DNA of 64,000 nt from an uncultured Tenacibaculum sp. (GTDB lineage: Bacteria > Bacteroidota > Bacteroidia > Flavobacteriales > Flavobacteriaceae). The position numbers and the translations under genes are program-made. Under the pieces are notes generated by a model. That model was not told the DNA's origin. It was given only the letters and a program-made list of their open reading frames with translations, and did no database searches. The stretch spans positions 124,001 to 188,000 of the forward strand of contig NZ_CANNGG010000002.1 of the NCBI RefSeq assembly GCF_947504135.1, read 5' to 3'. Positions 19,081-28,928 of this stretch are shown here, in pieces (within the stretch, counting starts at the first letter, position 1; each line of letters starts with the position of its first letter).

Positions 19081-19100
19081 CTCAGAGCTTTTGCTCTGAG
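19081..19100 (+). promoter_or_regulatory. Stem-loop between rpoB and rpoC
   Basis: Perfect eight-base stem CTCAGAGC/GCTCTGAG with a TTTT loop, 14 bp after the rpoB stop. T5 follows only 10 nt later, so it is more likely an mRNA processing or stabilising element than a terminator. Confidence 0.6.
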
Positions 19101-19164
19101 GCAAATCATTTTTTCAATATCAGTCTTATTATAAGACATTTATTTTTAATTCGAATCCATTATC

Positions 19165-22100
19165 ATGGCAAGAAAAAACGAAAAATACACTGTTAAGAAG
19201 TTTAACAAAATTTCAATAGGTTTAGCGTCACCTGAGTCTATTTTAGAGGCTTCTAAAGGTGAGGTGTTAAAACCAGAAACTATTAACTACCGTACACATA
19301 AACCAGAAAGAGATGGGTTGTTTTGTGAGCGTATCTTTGGTCCTGTAAAAGATTACGAGTGTGCGTGTGGGAAATACAAAAGAATTCGATATAAAGGTAT
19401 CGTTTGTGACCGTTGTGGGGTTGAAGTTACTGAGAAAAAAGTACGTAGGGATAGAGTAGGTCATATTAACTTAGTAGTACCTGTAGCACATATTTGGTAT
19501 TTTAGATCATTACCTAACAAAATGGGGTATCTTTTAGGACTACCATCTAAAAAGTTAGATATGATTATTTACTACGAACGTTACGTAGTAATTCAACCAG
19601 GGGAGGCTAAAAACGCTGAAGGAGAGCCATTACAAAAAATGGATTTCTTAACAGAAGAAGAGTATTTAGATATTTTAGATACACTTCCGCAAGAAAACAT
19701 GTACTTAGAAGACACTGATCCTAATAAGTTTATCGCTAAAATGGGAGCAGAGTGTTTAATTGATTTATTAGAAAGAATCGATTTAGATCAACTATCTTAC
19801 GAGTTACGTCATAAAGCTAATACAGAAACATCCAAACAACGTAAAAACGAAGCATTAAAGCGTTTAAATGTTGTTGAAGCTTTTAGAGATTCTCAAAAGA
19901 ACAGAGAAAACAATCCAGAGTGGATGATTATGAAAGTAGTTCCGGTTATTCCACCAGAATTACGTCCATTAGTTCCATTAGATGGTGGTCGTTTCGCTAC
20001 TTCTGATTTAAATGATTTATACCGTCGTGTAATCATCCGTAATAATCGTTTAAAGCGATTAATGGAAATCAAAGCGCCAGAAGTAATTTTACGTAACGAA
20101 AAGCGTATGTTACAAGAGTCGGTAGATTCATTATTTGATAACACACGTAAATCATCTGCAGTAAAAACGGAGTCTAACAGACCATTAAAATCATTATCTG
20201 ATAGTTTAAAAGGTAAGCAAGGACGTTTCCGTCAAAACTTATTAGGTAAGCGTGTTGATTACTCTGCACGTTCGGTAATTGTTGTTGGACCAGAGTTAAG
20301 ATTATTTGAATGTGGATTGCCAAAAGATATGGCAGCAGAACTATACAAGCCTTTCGTTATTCGTAAGTTAATTGAAAGAGGTATTGTTAAAACTGTAAAA
20401 TCTGCAAAGAAAATTATAGATCGCAAAGAACCAGTTGTTTGGGATATCTTAGAAAATGTAATTAAAGGACACCCAGTATTATTAAACCGTGCTCCTACCT
20501 TACACCGTTTAGGTATTCAAGCATTCCAACCAAAATTAATAGAAGGTAAAGCAATTCGTTTACATCCATTAGCATGTTCGGCATTTAACGCGGATTTTGA
20601 TGGGGATCAAATGGCGGTTCACTTACCATTAGGGCCAGAAGCTATTTTAGAAGCTCAACTATTAATGTTAGGTTCTCATAATATCTTAAACCCAGCAAAT
20701 GGAGCTCCTATTACTGTACCATCACAAGATATGGTATTGGGACTTTACTATATGACTAAAGAAAGAAAGTCAACTCCTGAAGTACCAATTAAAGGTGAAG
20801 GATTAACTTTCTACTCTCCAGAAGAGGTTATAATTGCCTTAAATGAAGGAAAAGTAGACCTAAATGCAGGTATTAAGGTTCGTACAGAAGATGTAGAAAA
20901 CGGAGAACGTGTAGTTAAAATTATAGAAACTACTGTAGGTAGAGTTTTATTTAATGAAGTTGTACCAGAAGAAGCAGGGTTTGTTAATGAAGTTTTAACT
21001 AAGAAATCGCTAAGAGGTGTAATTAGTAGAATTTTAAAAGTTACTGATATACCTGCCGTTGGAAAATTCTTAGACGAAATTAAAAATATGGGATATAAAT
21101 ACGCTTTTGAAGGTGGTTTATCATTCTCATTAGGTGATATCATTATTCCAGAAGAGAAACACACCATGATTGCTGAAGCAAACAAGGAAGTAGATGGTAT
21201 TGTCATGAATTATAACATGGGTATGTTAACGCAAAAAGAGCGTTACAACCAGGTAATTGATGTTTGGGGGTCTACCAACAACCGATTAACTGAATTATCG
21301 ATGAAGCGTTTACGTGAAGATCAACAAGGATTTAACTCAGTATTTATGATGTTAGATTCAGGAGCGCGTGGATCGAAAGAGCAGATTCGTCAGTTAACAG
21401 GTATGCGTGGTCTGATGGCTAAACCTAAAAAATCGACTTCTAGTGGTGGAGAGATTATTGAAAACCCTATTTTATCGAACTTTAAAGAAGGTTTATCAAT
21501 TTTAGAATACTTTATCTCAACGCACGGTGCTCGTAAGGGTCTTGCCGATACAGCATTAAAAACAGCCGATGCAGGTTATTTAACACGTCGTTTAGTAGAT
21601 GTGTCTCAAGATGTTATTATTAACGAAGTAGACTGTGGTACTTTAAGAGGGTTAGAAATTTCTCCTTTAAAGAAAAACGATGAAATCGTTGAATCTTTAA
21701 GTGATAGAATTTCTGGGCGTACAACATTACATGATGTATATCCACCAAACTCAGATGAGTTATTAATAGCTGCAGGAGAATTAATTACTCCAGTATTAGC
21801 TGAAAAAATTGAAGCTGCAGGTGTAGATACAGTTGAAGTTCGTTCTGCATTAACATGTGAGTCAGAAAGAGGAATTTGTGAGAAATGTTATGGACAAAGT
21901 ATGTCGACTGGTAAGAAAGTTCAAAGAGGTGAAGCAGTTGGTGTAATTGCAGCACAATCTATTGGAGAACCAGGTACACAGTTAACATTACGTACGTTCC
22001 ACGTTGGAGGGGTAGCAGGAAATATCTCAGAAGATAATAAGTTAATAGCTAAGTTTGATGGAGACATAACTATTGATGATTTACGTACCGTAAAAGGTAA

Positions 22101-23436
22101 AGACGCAGCAGGAGAAGAAGTAGATATTGTTATTTCTCGTACTGCTGAAATCAAGATTATTGATAAGAAAAACGGTGTTGTATTAAGCACAAATATTATT
22201 CCTTACGGTTCTATCATTTTTGATAAAGATAGAAAGACAATTAAGAAAGGAGATGCAGTATGTCAGTGGGATCCATTTAACGGAGTTATTGTTTCTGAGT
22301 TCGGAGGAAAAGTTAAGTTCGACAATTTAGAGCAAGGAATTAACTATTCTGTAGAAATTGATGAACAAACAGGTTTCCAAGAAAAAGTAATTACTGATTC
22401 TAAGAACAAGAAAATTATTCCTTCATTAATTATTGAAGATGCTGATGGTAACGCTTTACGTTCGTACAGTTTACCAGTAGGAGCACACTTAATGGTAAGT
22501 GATGGAGATAAAGTAGAGTCAGGTAAAACATTAGTTAAAATTCCTCGTAAGTCTGGTAAAGCAGGAGATATTACAGGAGGTTTACCACGTGTAACTGAGT
22601 TATTCGAAGCGCGTAACCCTTCTAATCCAGCTGTAGTAGCACAAATTGATGGAGTTGTATCGTTTGGTAAGATTAAGCGTGGTAACCGTGAAATTATTAT
22701 CGAGTCTAAAACTGGAGAGATTAAGAAATACTTAATTAAGTTATCTAATCAAATCTTAGTTCAAGAAAACGACTTTATCAAAGCAGGGATGCCATTATCT
22801 GATGGAGCTATCACCCCTATTGATATTTTAAATATCAAAGGACCTTCAGCAGTTCAAGAATACTTAGTAAACGAAATTCAAGAAGTATACCGTTTACAAG
22901 GGGTAAAAATTAACGACAAGCACTTCGAAGTAGTAGTACGTCAAATGATGCGTAAAGTTAGAATTATTGATTCAGGAGATACTTTATTCTTAGAAAATCA
23001 ATTAGTTCATAAAACTGATTTCATCAAGGAGAATGACGCTATTTACGGAATGAAAGTTGTTGAAGACGCTGGAGACTCTGCAAACTTAAAACCAGGACAA
23101 ATAGTTTCAGCTCGTCAATTAAGAGATGAAAACTCTTTATTACGTAGAGAAGATAAAAACTTAGTAGTAGCACGTGATGCCCAACCAGCAACAGCTGAAC
23201 AAGTATTACAAGGTATTACAAGAGCATCGTTACAAACGAAGTCATTTATCTCAGCTGCATCATTCCAGGAAACAACTAAAGTATTAAATGAAGCCGCTGT
23301 AAATGGTAAGATTGATACCTTAGAAGGATTAAAAGAGAATGTAATTGTTGGTAAACGTATACCTGCAGGTACAGGAATGAGAAGTTATGACAATCTAATC
23401 GTTGGTCCTAAAGATGAGATTGAACAAAGTTTATAA
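19165..23436 (+). CDS. rpoC: RNA polymerase beta prime subunit
   Basis: 1423 residues. Seen: N-terminal zinc ribbon ([13 protein letters not shown] with a following CDRCGV, residues about 66-90), active-site [12 protein letters not shown] near residue 475 that holds the catalytic Mg2+, the trigger-loop/bridge region and the second zinc site ([13 protein letters not shown]). Ends with a strong terminator. Last gene of the ribosomal/RNA polymerase operon. Confidence 0.99.
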   Translation: MARKNEKYTVKKFNKISIGLASPESILEASKGEVLKPETINYRTHKPERDGLFCERIFGPVKDYECACGKYKRIRYKGIVCDRCGVEVTEKKVRRDRVGHINLVVPVAHIWYFRSLPNKMGYLLGLPSKKLDMIIYYERYVVIQPGEAKNAEGEPLQKMDFLTEEEYLDILDTLPQENMYLEDTDPNKFIAKMGAECLIDLLERIDLDQLSYELRHKANTETSKQRKNEALKRLNVVEAFRDSQKNRENNPEWMIMKVVPVIPPELRPLVPLDGGRFATSDLNDLYRRVIIRNNRLKRLMEIKAPEVILRNEKRMLQESVDSLFDNTRKSSAVKTESNRPLKSLSDSLKGKQGRFRQNLLGKRVDYSARSVIVVGPELRLFECGLPKDMAAELYKPFVIRKLIERGIVKTVKSAKKIIDRKEPVVWDILENVIKGHPVLLNRAPTLHRLGIQAFQPKLIEGKAIRLHPLACSAFNADFDGDQMAVHLPLGPEAILEAQLLMLGSHNILNPANGAPITVPSQDMVLGLYYMTKERKSTPEVPIKGEGLTFYSPEEVIIALNEGKVDLNAGIKVRTEDVENGERVVKIIETTVGRVLFNEVVPEEAGFVNEVLTKKSLRGVISRILKVTDIPAVGKFLDEIKNMGYKYAFEGGLSFSLGDIIIPEEKHTMIAEANKEVDGIVMNYNMGMLTQKERYNQVIDVWGSTNNRLTELSMKRLREDQQGFNSVFMMLDSGARGSKEQIRQLTGMRGLMAKPKKSTSSGGEIIENPILSNFKEGLSILEYFISTHGARKGLADTALKTADAGYLTRRLVDVSQDVIINEVDCGTLRGLEISPLKKNDEIVESLSDRISGRTTLHDVYPPNSDELLIAAGELITPVLAEKIEAAGVDTVEVRSALTCESERGICEKCYGQSMSTGKKVQRGEAVGVIAAQSIGEPGTQLTLRTFHVGGVAGNISEDNKLIAKFDGDITIDDLRTVKGKDAAGEEVDIVISRTAEIKIIDKKNGVVLSTNIIPYGSIIFDKDRKTIKKGDAVCQWDPFNGVIVSEFGGKVKFDNLEQGINYSVEIDEQTGFQEKVITDSKNKKIIPSLIIEDADGNALRSYSLPVGAHLMVSDGDKVESGKTLVKIPRKSGKAGDITGGLPRVTELFEARNPSNPAVVAQIDGVVSFGKIKRGNREIIIESKTGEIKKYLIKLSNQILVQENDFIKAGMPLSDGAITPIDILNIKGPSAVQEYLVNEIQEVYRLQGVKINDKHFEVVVRQMMRKVRIIDSGDTLFLENQLVHKTDFIKENDAIYGMKVVEDAGDSANLKPGQIVSARQLRDENSLLRREDKNLVVARDAQPATAEQVLQGITRASLQTKSFISAASFQETTKVLNEAAVNGKIDTLEGLKENVIVGKRIPAGTGMRSYDNLIVGPKDEIEQSL

Positions 23437-23460
23437 AAACTTAAGTTTATAAATAATATC

Positions 23461-23501
23461 AAGGGTTTAGAGTTTTTACAGCTCTAAACCCTTGTTTTTT
23501 T
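23461..23501 (+). terminator. Operon terminator after rpoC
   Basis: Twelve-base perfect stem AAGGGTTTAGAG/CTCTAAACCCTT, 9-nt loop, then G and T7. Confidence 0.95.
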
Positions 23502-23524
23502 CTAAAAAAATAAAATACTCCGAT

Positions 23525-23836
23525 ATGGACGATACTAAAAAAGAACCACAATTAAATATAGAATTAGATCAAGAAATAGCAGAAGGTACATATAGTAATT
23601 TAGCTATTATAAATCATTCTGTTTCAGAGTTTATTGTTGATTTTATCAATATCATGCCTGGTGTACCTAAGGCAAAAGTAAAATCGAGAATTATATTAAC
23701 ACCACAACACGCTAAGCGTTTATCAAAAGCTTTAGCAGATAATATTCGTAAGTTTGAACAAGCTCATGGAGAAATTAAAGACTATGAGCAGCCTCCAATT
23801 CCAATGAATTTTGGTGGGACTACAGGAGAAGCTTAA
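23525..23836 (+). CDS. DUF3467 protein
   Basis: 103 residues. The whole protein matches the DUF3467 pattern (LDQEIAEGTYSNLAIINHS, DFINIMPGVPKAKVKSRII, LTPQHAKRL), a small domain of unknown function common after rpoC in Bacteroidota. The ATG at 23525 is preferred; a longer version would start with TTG inside the rpoC terminator. It begins about 24 bp after the T-run and needs read-through or its own promoter, and none is obvious. Confidence 0.88.
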   Translation: MDDTKKEPQLNIELDQEIAEGTYSNLAIINHSVSEFIVDFINIMPGVPKAKVKSRIILTPQHAKRLSKALADNIRKFEQAHGEIKDYEQPPIPMNFGGTTGEA

Positions 23837-23841
23837 AATAA

Positions 23842-23869
23842 AAAAAATCGTCTATTTAGACGATTTTTT
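23842..23869. terminator. Bidirectional terminator
   Basis: AAAAAAATCGTCTA pairs with TAGACGATTTTTT around a 2-nt loop; A-run on one side and T-run on the other serve both the DUF3467 gene and the convergent regulator. Confidence 0.9.
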
Positions 23870-23879
23870 GTTTTTATAT

Positions 23880-24566
23880 TTAGAAACCTTCAGACAGGTC
23901 TTTTAAGGCTTTAACATTTAAAATAAAAACTTCTTTACCTTTTAAATCTATCAATTTTTTCTTTTTGAATTCTGAAAGTAATCGAATAGCACTTTCAGTA
24001 GCAGTACCAATAATATTGGCAATATCTTCTCTAGATAAATTAACTTTTATAGAGCCATTTTCATTTTTATCAAATTTAGCTTCTAAAAATAAAAGAGTAG
24101 TAGCTAAGCGTTGCTTTACTGTTTTTTGAGCCATATCAACAATAACATCATCCGCTTTTTTTAGTGAGTTAGCCATTTTTCTTAAAAGATCTAGAGAAAA
24201 GTTAGGGTTGTTCTCTAAATCCCTAATAATTTCATCTTTCGGTATAAAACAAACCTCCATGTCATTTATGGCAATAGCTTTTAAATTTGAGGCTTCGTTG
24301 TTTATTAAGCTACGTTCTCCTAAAATATCCCCTTTTTGTATTAAATGAATAATTTGGTCTCTACCATTATCACTCATTTTAGAAACCTTACAAACACCAT
24401 CTTTAATACAAAATACTCCGTTGATATGCTCTCCTTCATCAAATAAAACTTCTCCTTTTTTCACTGTTTTCGACGTTTTACACCCAGTGATTCTTATTAA
24501 CTCGTCTTTTGTAAGAGTTTTTAAGGAGTTGAATTCACGGATGATACACTGCTCACACTTGCTCAT
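23880..24566 (-). CDS. Crp/Fnr-family transcription regulator
   Basis: 228 residues: cyclic-nucleotide-binding-like beta barrel (about 25-140), dimer helix, and a winged-helix domain with NLSREDIANIIGTATESAIRLL (about 170-195, the recognition helix in its second half). The N-terminus MSKCEQCIIREF carries C4 and C7, possible Fe-S or thiol ligands, though a full four-Cys FNR set is not evident. The start MSKCEQC at 24566 is preferred to an upstream ATG at 24617, because TATATTTG at 24588-24595 is a -7 element lying between them. It is divergent from ccoI, and an Fnr-type palindrome lies between the two. I infer that it controls the cbb3/haem/copper genes in response to low oxygen or nitric oxide. 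Confidence 0.9.
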   Translation of the reverse strand: MSKCEQCIIREFNSLKTLTKDELIRITGCKTSKTVKKGEVLFDEGEHINGVFCIKDGVCKVSKMSDNGRDQIIHLIQKGDILGERSLINNEASNLKAIAINDMEVCFIPKDEIIRDLENNPNFSLDLLRKMANSLKKADDVIVDMAQKTVKQRLATTLLFLEAKFDKNENGSIKVNLSREDIANIIGTATESAIRLLSEFKKKKLIDLKGKEVFILNVKALKDLSEGF

Positions 24567-24587
24567 ATTTATGCCTTTTTTTCCACT

Positions 24588-24595
24588 CAAATATA
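24588..24595 (-). promoter_or_regulatory. -7 element of the Crp/Fnr regulator gene
   Basis: TATATTTG on the minus strand. The palindrome at 24604-24617 lies 9-22 bp upstream of it, inside the promoter, where a bound regulator would be expected to repress. Confidence 0.55.
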
Positions 24596-24603
24596 CAGAA
24601 AAG

Positions 24604-24647
24604 CTGACAATTATCATGTTTTAAAATAGAATCTTATCGGACATTTG
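24604..24647 (+). promoter_or_regulatory. Fnr-type box and promoter of ccoI
   Basis: CTGACAATTATCAT (24604-24617), arms of five around four bases, begins 36 bp before the -7-like element GACATTFG-type sequence GACATTTG (24640-24647). This is the same spacing as at 30801 and 37049. The site can serve both divergent genes. Confidence 0.65.
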
Positions 24648-24667
24648 TTGTAGGCAAAAGAGTAAAT

Positions 24668-27043
24668 ATGGAAAGCAAAATATGTTTTCATTGTGGTAAC
24701 GAATGTGATACCGAAAAAATTACAGTACAAGATAAATTTTTCTGTTGTAATGGGTGTAAAACCGTCTATGAAATATTTTCAGAAAACGATTTAACGTGTT
24801 ACTATGATTTTCAAAATAATCCAGGAGCTATTCCTGAAGAAATACAAGGAAAGTACGATTTCTTAGACAATCAACCAATTGTAGAAAAACTTCTTGAGTT
24901 TAACGATGGTAATATGCAGGTTATTAATCTGTATATACCGCATATTCACTGCAGTTCGTGTATTTGGGTTTTAGAAAACCTACACAAACTGCAAAGTAAT
25001 GTGTCGTCGGCACAAGTTAACTTCCCGAAAAAAACTGTACGAATTACGTACAATTCAGAAAAGACTTCACTAAAAGAAATAGTACTATTATTAAGTTCTA
25101 TTGGTTATGAACCGTATATCAGTTTAGAGGATTATGAAGTAGGAAAAAAGAAAGTTGACCGTAGCTTAATTTATAAGTTAGGTATAGCAGGTTTTGCTTT
25201 CGGAAACGTGATGTTTTTATCATTTCCTGAATATTTTGAAGTGTCAGAATACTGGTTAGAGCAATACAAAGATGTATTTCGTTGGTTGATGTTTATTTTT
25301 TCGCTTCCAGTAGTGTTTTATGCAGGAATTGATTATTTCGTTTCGGCTTATAAAGGCTTACGTTCAAAAATTTTAAATATTGACGTTCCGATTGCTCTAG
25401 GAATATTTGTGCTGTTTGTTCGTAGTACGGCTGAAATTCTTTTCGATTTAGGAACAGGATTCTTCGATAGTTTAACAGGATTAGTATTCTTTTTATTACT
25501 TGGGAAATTTTTTCAGCAGAAAACCTATAATTTCTTATCGTTTGAACGTGATTATAAATCGTATTTCCCAATTGCGGTAACTAAAATAACTTCCGACAAA
25601 AAAGAAGAGAATACTCAAATTTACGAGGTTAAAAAAGGAGATAGATTATTAATAAGAAATCAGGAGTTGATTCCTGTTGATGGAATTTTAATCAGCAACC
25701 ATGCGCAAATAGATTACAGTTTTGTTACAGGTGAGGAGGTTCCGGTAAGTAAAAAATCAGGAGATAAATTATTTGCAGGCGGAAAACAATTGTCAGGAAG
25801 TATAGAAATGGAAGTGTTGGCGTCGGTTTCGCAAAGTTACTTAACACAGTTGTGGAGTAACGATGTGTTTCAGAAAGACAAAAGCTCATCTTTTAAAACA
25901 CTTACAGATAAAATCAGTAAAAACTTTACTATTGTGGTTTTATCCATTGCGTTTTTATCAACTGCATTTTGGTTGTATTACGATTCTAGCGTGGCGTTAA
26001 ACGTATTTACTTCGGTGTTAATTATCGCATGTCCGTGTGCAATTGCATTGGCAGCTCCGTTTACTTTAGGAAACATTTTACGAATTTTTGGTAGAAAGAA
26101 ATTCTATCTTAAAAACGCGACAGTTGTAGAGCAGCTAGCCGCTGTAGATTCTGTTATTTTTGATAAAACAGGAACACTTACCACGAATAAAGAAAATACG
26201 ATAACCTACGAAGGAAAAAGTTTGGACAGAACTCAAAAATCAATATTAAAAGGTTCGCTGCGAGCTTCGAACCACCCATTAAGTAGAATGTTGTACACTT
26301 CGTTACAAGATGAAGAGGTGTTAACCGTAGATAGCTATCAAGAGCACGTAGGTAAAGGAATTGAAGCGAATTATCAACAAACAAAAATAAAAATAGGTTC
26401 ATCTTCTTTTGTTAAAAATGCAAAAGAGCAAGCGAATTTAGATACTTCAGTACACATTAGTGTTAATGATGAATATAAAGGGAAATATGTTTTCAAAAAT
26501 GCCTATAGAAAAGGTGTTCAGCAATTATTTACTCACCTAAATAAGAAATATGATTTATCGATAGTATCTGGAGATAATGAAGGAGAAAAGAAGTTTTTAG
26601 AAGAATTATTACCGAAAGAAACCACCTTTTTATTCAACCAAAAACCACAAGATAAATTGCACTATGTTGAGGAGTTGCAAGAAAAAGATAAAAGTGTGTT
26701 GATGATTGGAGACGGGCTGAATGATGCAGGAGCTTTAGCTCAAAGTAATGTGGGAGTTGCAATATCTGAGAATATTAACGTGTTTTCTCCCGCTTGTGAT
26801 GCGATTTTAGATGCAACAAAGTTTAATCAGATAGGAGATTACATAAAAGCATCGAAAAAAGCAGTAAAAATTATTAAATATTGTTTTTTACTATCTTTAT
26901 TGTACAATGTTGTAGGGCTGTATTTTGCAGTAACAGGGCAATTAATGCCTGTAATTGCAGCAATTTTAATGCCTTTAAGTTCTATAAGTGTGGTAGTATT
27001 TACAACGATTGCTACCAATATGTTAGGAAGAAAACTAAAATAA
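24668..27043 (+). CDS. ccoI: Copper-transporting P-type ATPase CcoI/FixI type
   Basis: 791 residues. Seen: N-terminal Cys-rich segment (CFHCGNECD, FCCNGCKTVYEIF), an HMA-like domain with C95 and C98 (PHIHCSSCIW), eight expected membrane helices, the ion-binding motif C455-P456-C457 (IACPCAIALAAPF), phosphorylation site D499 (FDKTGTLTT) and the hinge GDGLNDAGALAQSNVG. The Cys-rich N-terminus plus HMA is typical of the ATPase that supplies copper for cbb3 oxidase assembly. It leads a run of genes to hemN, upstream of the cco operon. Confidence 0.93.
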   Translation: MESKICFHCGNECDTEKITVQDKFFCCNGCKTVYEIFSENDLTCYYDFQNNPGAIPEEIQGKYDFLDNQPIVEKLLEFNDGNMQVINLYIPHIHCSSCIWVLENLHKLQSNVSSAQVNFPKKTVRITYNSEKTSLKEIVLLLSSIGYEPYISLEDYEVGKKKVDRSLIYKLGIAGFAFGNVMFLSFPEYFEVSEYWLEQYKDVFRWLMFIFSLPVVFYAGIDYFVSAYKGLRSKILNIDVPIALGIFVLFVRSTAEILFDLGTGFFDSLTGLVFFLLLGKFFQQKTYNFLSFERDYKSYFPIAVTKITSDKKEENTQIYEVKKGDRLLIRNQELIPVDGILISNHAQIDYSFVTGEEVPVSKKSGDKLFAGGKQLSGSIEMEVLASVSQSYLTQLWSNDVFQKDKSSSFKTLTDKISKNFTIVVLSIAFLSTAFWLYYDSSVALNVFTSVLIIACPCAIALAAPFTLGNILRIFGRKKFYLKNATVVEQLAAVDSVIFDKTGTLTTNKENTITYEGKSLDRTQKSILKGSLRASNHPLSRMLYTSLQDEEVLTVDSYQEHVGKGIEANYQQTKIKIGSSSFVKNAKEQANLDTSVHISVNDEYKGKYVFKNAYRKGVQQLFTHLNKKYDLSIVSGDNEGEKKFLEELLPKETTFLFNQKPQDKLHYVEELQEKDKSVLMIGDGLNDAGALAQSNVGVAISENINVFSPACDAILDATKFNQIGDYIKASKKAVKIIKYCFLLSLLYNVVGLYFAVTGQLMPVIAAILMPLSSISVVVFTTIATNMLGRKLK

Positions 27044-27052
27044 ATTTAAAAT

Positions 27053-27385
27053 ATGAAAACAGCAGCATTTTTAGAAAACTTAGAGTACAATGAAGAAAAG
27101 GTAGCTGTTTCTTTATTGTTAGAAACCGATTTTTCTAAAGAAATAAGAATAGTTTTTAAGAAAAATCAGGTAATGAAAGATCATAAAGCTCCATACCCAA
27201 TAGTTGTTCAAGTACTTGAAGGAAGTATAGATTTTGGTGTAAAGAATGAGGTAAAGAGGTTGAATTCTGGAGGCATGATCTCTCTAGAAGCAAAAGCTAT
27301 ACATAACTTAACAGCTTTAGAAGATAGCGTTGTACGTTTAACCTTACCCAAATCAGATTCAGTAAACAGAGTAAAAGCAGTTTAG
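27053..27385 (+). CDS. Small cupin-like protein
   Basis: 110 residues with a single predicted cupin barrel: KNQVMKDHKAPYPIVVQVLEG and LNSGGMISLEAKAIHNLTALED resemble the two conserved cupin motifs (His near residues 43 and 83). Metal binding is plausible, substrate unknown. It lies 9 bp after ccoI and 2 bp before deoC, so it is within the operon. Could be a sensor or metal-linked enzyme; no specific function is assigned. Confidence 0.75.
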   Translation: MKTAAFLENLEYNEEKVAVSLLLETDFSKEIRIVFKKNQVMKDHKAPYPIVVQVLEGSIDFGVKNEVKRLNSGGMISLEAKAIHNLTALEDSVVRLTLPKSDSVNRVKAV

Positions 27386-27387
27386 TT

Positions 27388-28053
27388 ATGAGACTGAATA
27401 GGTATATAGATCATACGTTGTTGAAAGCTACAGCGACAAAAGCAGATATCGTTAAGCTTTGTAATGAAGCTAAAGAATATAATTTTTATGCAGTTTGTGT
27501 AAATGGTTGTTATGTAGAATCAGCAGCAAAAGAGTTACAAGAAACAGAGGTGAAAGTAGCTGCGGTTATTGGTTTTCCGTTAGGAGCAATGACTACCGAA
27601 GCGAAAGTTTTTGAAGCTAAAGATTGTATAAAAAATGGAGCATCAGAAATTGATATGGTTATCAATATCGGAAAGCTATTAGAAGGAGATGAAAAATATG
27701 TTGAAAAAGAAATCCGATTGATTAAAGAAGCGATAGGAGAAAATACTTTAAAAGTGATTTTTGAAAATTGTTATTTGTCAAAAAAACAGATAAAAACAGC
27801 AAGTAAGTTAGCTGTAAGTGCAGGTGCTGATTTTGTGAAAACATCAACAGGCTTTGGAACAGGAGGAGCAACTTTTGAAGACGTTGCAATAATGGATAGC
27901 GTTGTTGATGGAAAAGCTCAAATAAAGGCAGCAGGAGGAATTAGAGATATAGAAACTGCACTGAAGTATATAGCAATGGGAGTAACACGTTTAGGAACTT
28001 CTTCTGGAATTTCATTAATAACAGAAGGAACCGCTGATAAAGATCAATATTAA
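27388..28053 (+). CDS. deoC: Deoxyribose-phosphate aldolase
   Basis: 221 residues, TIM barrel. It splits 2-deoxyribose-5-phosphate into acetaldehyde and glyceraldehyde-3-phosphate. Seen: N-terminal IDHTLLKATATKADI, the lysine-bearing strands around KVIFENCYLS and the Schiff-base region DFVKTSTGFGTGGATF, with AAGGIRD near the end. With deoD downstream it forms a deoxynucleoside salvage pair. Confidence 0.96.
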   Translation: MRLNRYIDHTLLKATATKADIVKLCNEAKEYNFYAVCVNGCYVESAAKELQETEVKVAAVIGFPLGAMTTEAKVFEAKDCIKNGASEIDMVINIGKLLEGDEKYVEKEIRLIKEAIGENTLKVIFENCYLSKKQIKTASKLAVSAGADFVKTSTGFGTGGATFEDVAIMDSVVDGKAQIKAAGGIRDIETALKYIAMGVTRLGTSSGISLITEGTADKDQY

Positions 28054-28092
28054 TAGGAGTTTGAAAACGAAAAGTGAAAAGTTACAAGTGCG

Positions 28093-28120
28093 TATAGCCT
28101 ACAGCATATAGCTTACAGCT
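28093..28120 (+). repeat. Two 14-bp AGC-type repeats
   Basis: TATAGCCTACAGCA (28093-28106) and TATAGCTTACAGCT (28107-28120) stand in tandem in the deoC-deoD gap. The 17-mer AGCCTACAGCATATAGC (28096-28112) recurs with three changes at 35864-35880, before ccoH. Confidence 0.75.
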
Positions 28121-28134
28121 TTCAGCCAAAAGTA

Positions 28135-28198
28135 ATCTAACAATCAAATAATCCAAATATCTAAGCATCCAAGTATCCAAACATCTAAAAATCTAAAA
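28135..28198 (+). repeat. Eight-unit octamer array before deoD
   Basis: Eight consecutive 8-bp units of the pattern ATCYAANN (ATCTAACA, ATCAAATA, ATCCAAAT, ATCTAAGC, ATCCAAGT, ATCCAAAC, ATCTAAAA, ATCTAAAA), in exact phase, end 2 bp before the deoD ATG. The units begin like one another and vary at the end. Confidence 0.92.
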
Positions 28199-28200
28199 TA

Positions 28201-28899
28201 ATGAGCGTACATATTGAAGCAAAAAAAGGAGAAATAGCAGAAACTGTTTTATTACCAGGTGATCCCATGCGCGCAAAATGGATTGCGGAAACATTTTTAG
28301 AAAATCCAGTTTGTTATAATGATGTTCGTGGTATGTTAGGATATACAGGAACATATCAAGGAAAACAAATTTCTGTACAAGGAACAGGAATGGGAATTCC
28401 TTCAGCGTTAATCTATGCTCATGAATTGATTACTGAGTACGGAGTTAAAAATTTAATTCGAGTAGGTTCAGCAGGTTCTTATCAAAAGGAAGTAAGAATT
28501 AGAGATATTGTTATTGCTATGGCAGCTTCTACCAATTCAGGGTTAAATACGATTCGTTTTAATGGAGCCGATTATGCACCAACAGCAAGTTTTGAACTAT
28601 TCCAAAAAGCTATTGAAGCAGCAAAGAAAAAGGGAATTCCATTAAAAGCAGGAAATATTTTAAGTTCAGATGAGTTTTATGCCGATGAGTTTGAAAGCTA
28701 TAAAAAATGGGCAGATTATGGAGTGCTTTGTGTTGAGATGGAAACAAACGGATTATATACAGTTGCAGCAAAACATAAAGTAAATGCGCTATCAATTTTA
28801 ACGATATCAGATAGTTTAGTTACTGGAGAAAGAACAACTGCTGAAGAAAGAGAACAAACTTTTAAAGAAATGATTGAAATCGCTTTAGAATTGGCTTAA
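28201..28899 (+). CDS. deoD: Purine-nucleoside phosphorylase, DeoD type
   Basis: 232 residues. It cleaves purine (deoxy)nucleosides with phosphate. Seen: [18 protein letters not shown] near the N-terminus (phosphate-binding Gly/Arg), [27 protein letters not shown] and the nucleoside-binding VEMETNGLY near residue 180, followed by [10 protein letters not shown]. Start ATG lies directly after the octamer array. It is followed 29 bp later by hemN. Confidence 0.96.
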   Translation: MSVHIEAKKGEIAETVLLPGDPMRAKWIAETFLENPVCYNDVRGMLGYTGTYQGKQISVQGTGMGIPSALIYAHELITEYGVKNLIRVGSAGSYQKEVRIRDIVIAMAASTNSGLNTIRFNGADYAPTASFELFQKAIEAAKKKGIPLKAGNILSSDEFYADEFESYKKWADYGVLCVEMETNGLYTVAAKHKVNALSILTISDSLVTGERTTAEEREQTFKEMIEIALELA

Positions 28900-28928
28900 C
28901 TGTCATTTTGATGAGGTTTTAATGAAGA

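Noticed and set aside
23492-23524. TTG-started longer form of the DUF3467 protein
   Set aside because: The extra codons lie in the rpoC terminator; the ATG at 23525 begins the conserved domain.
28135-28198. Octamer array as a CRISPR or origin iteron
   Set aside because: Units are contiguous without spacers, too short for CRISPR, and there is no replication gene nearby.
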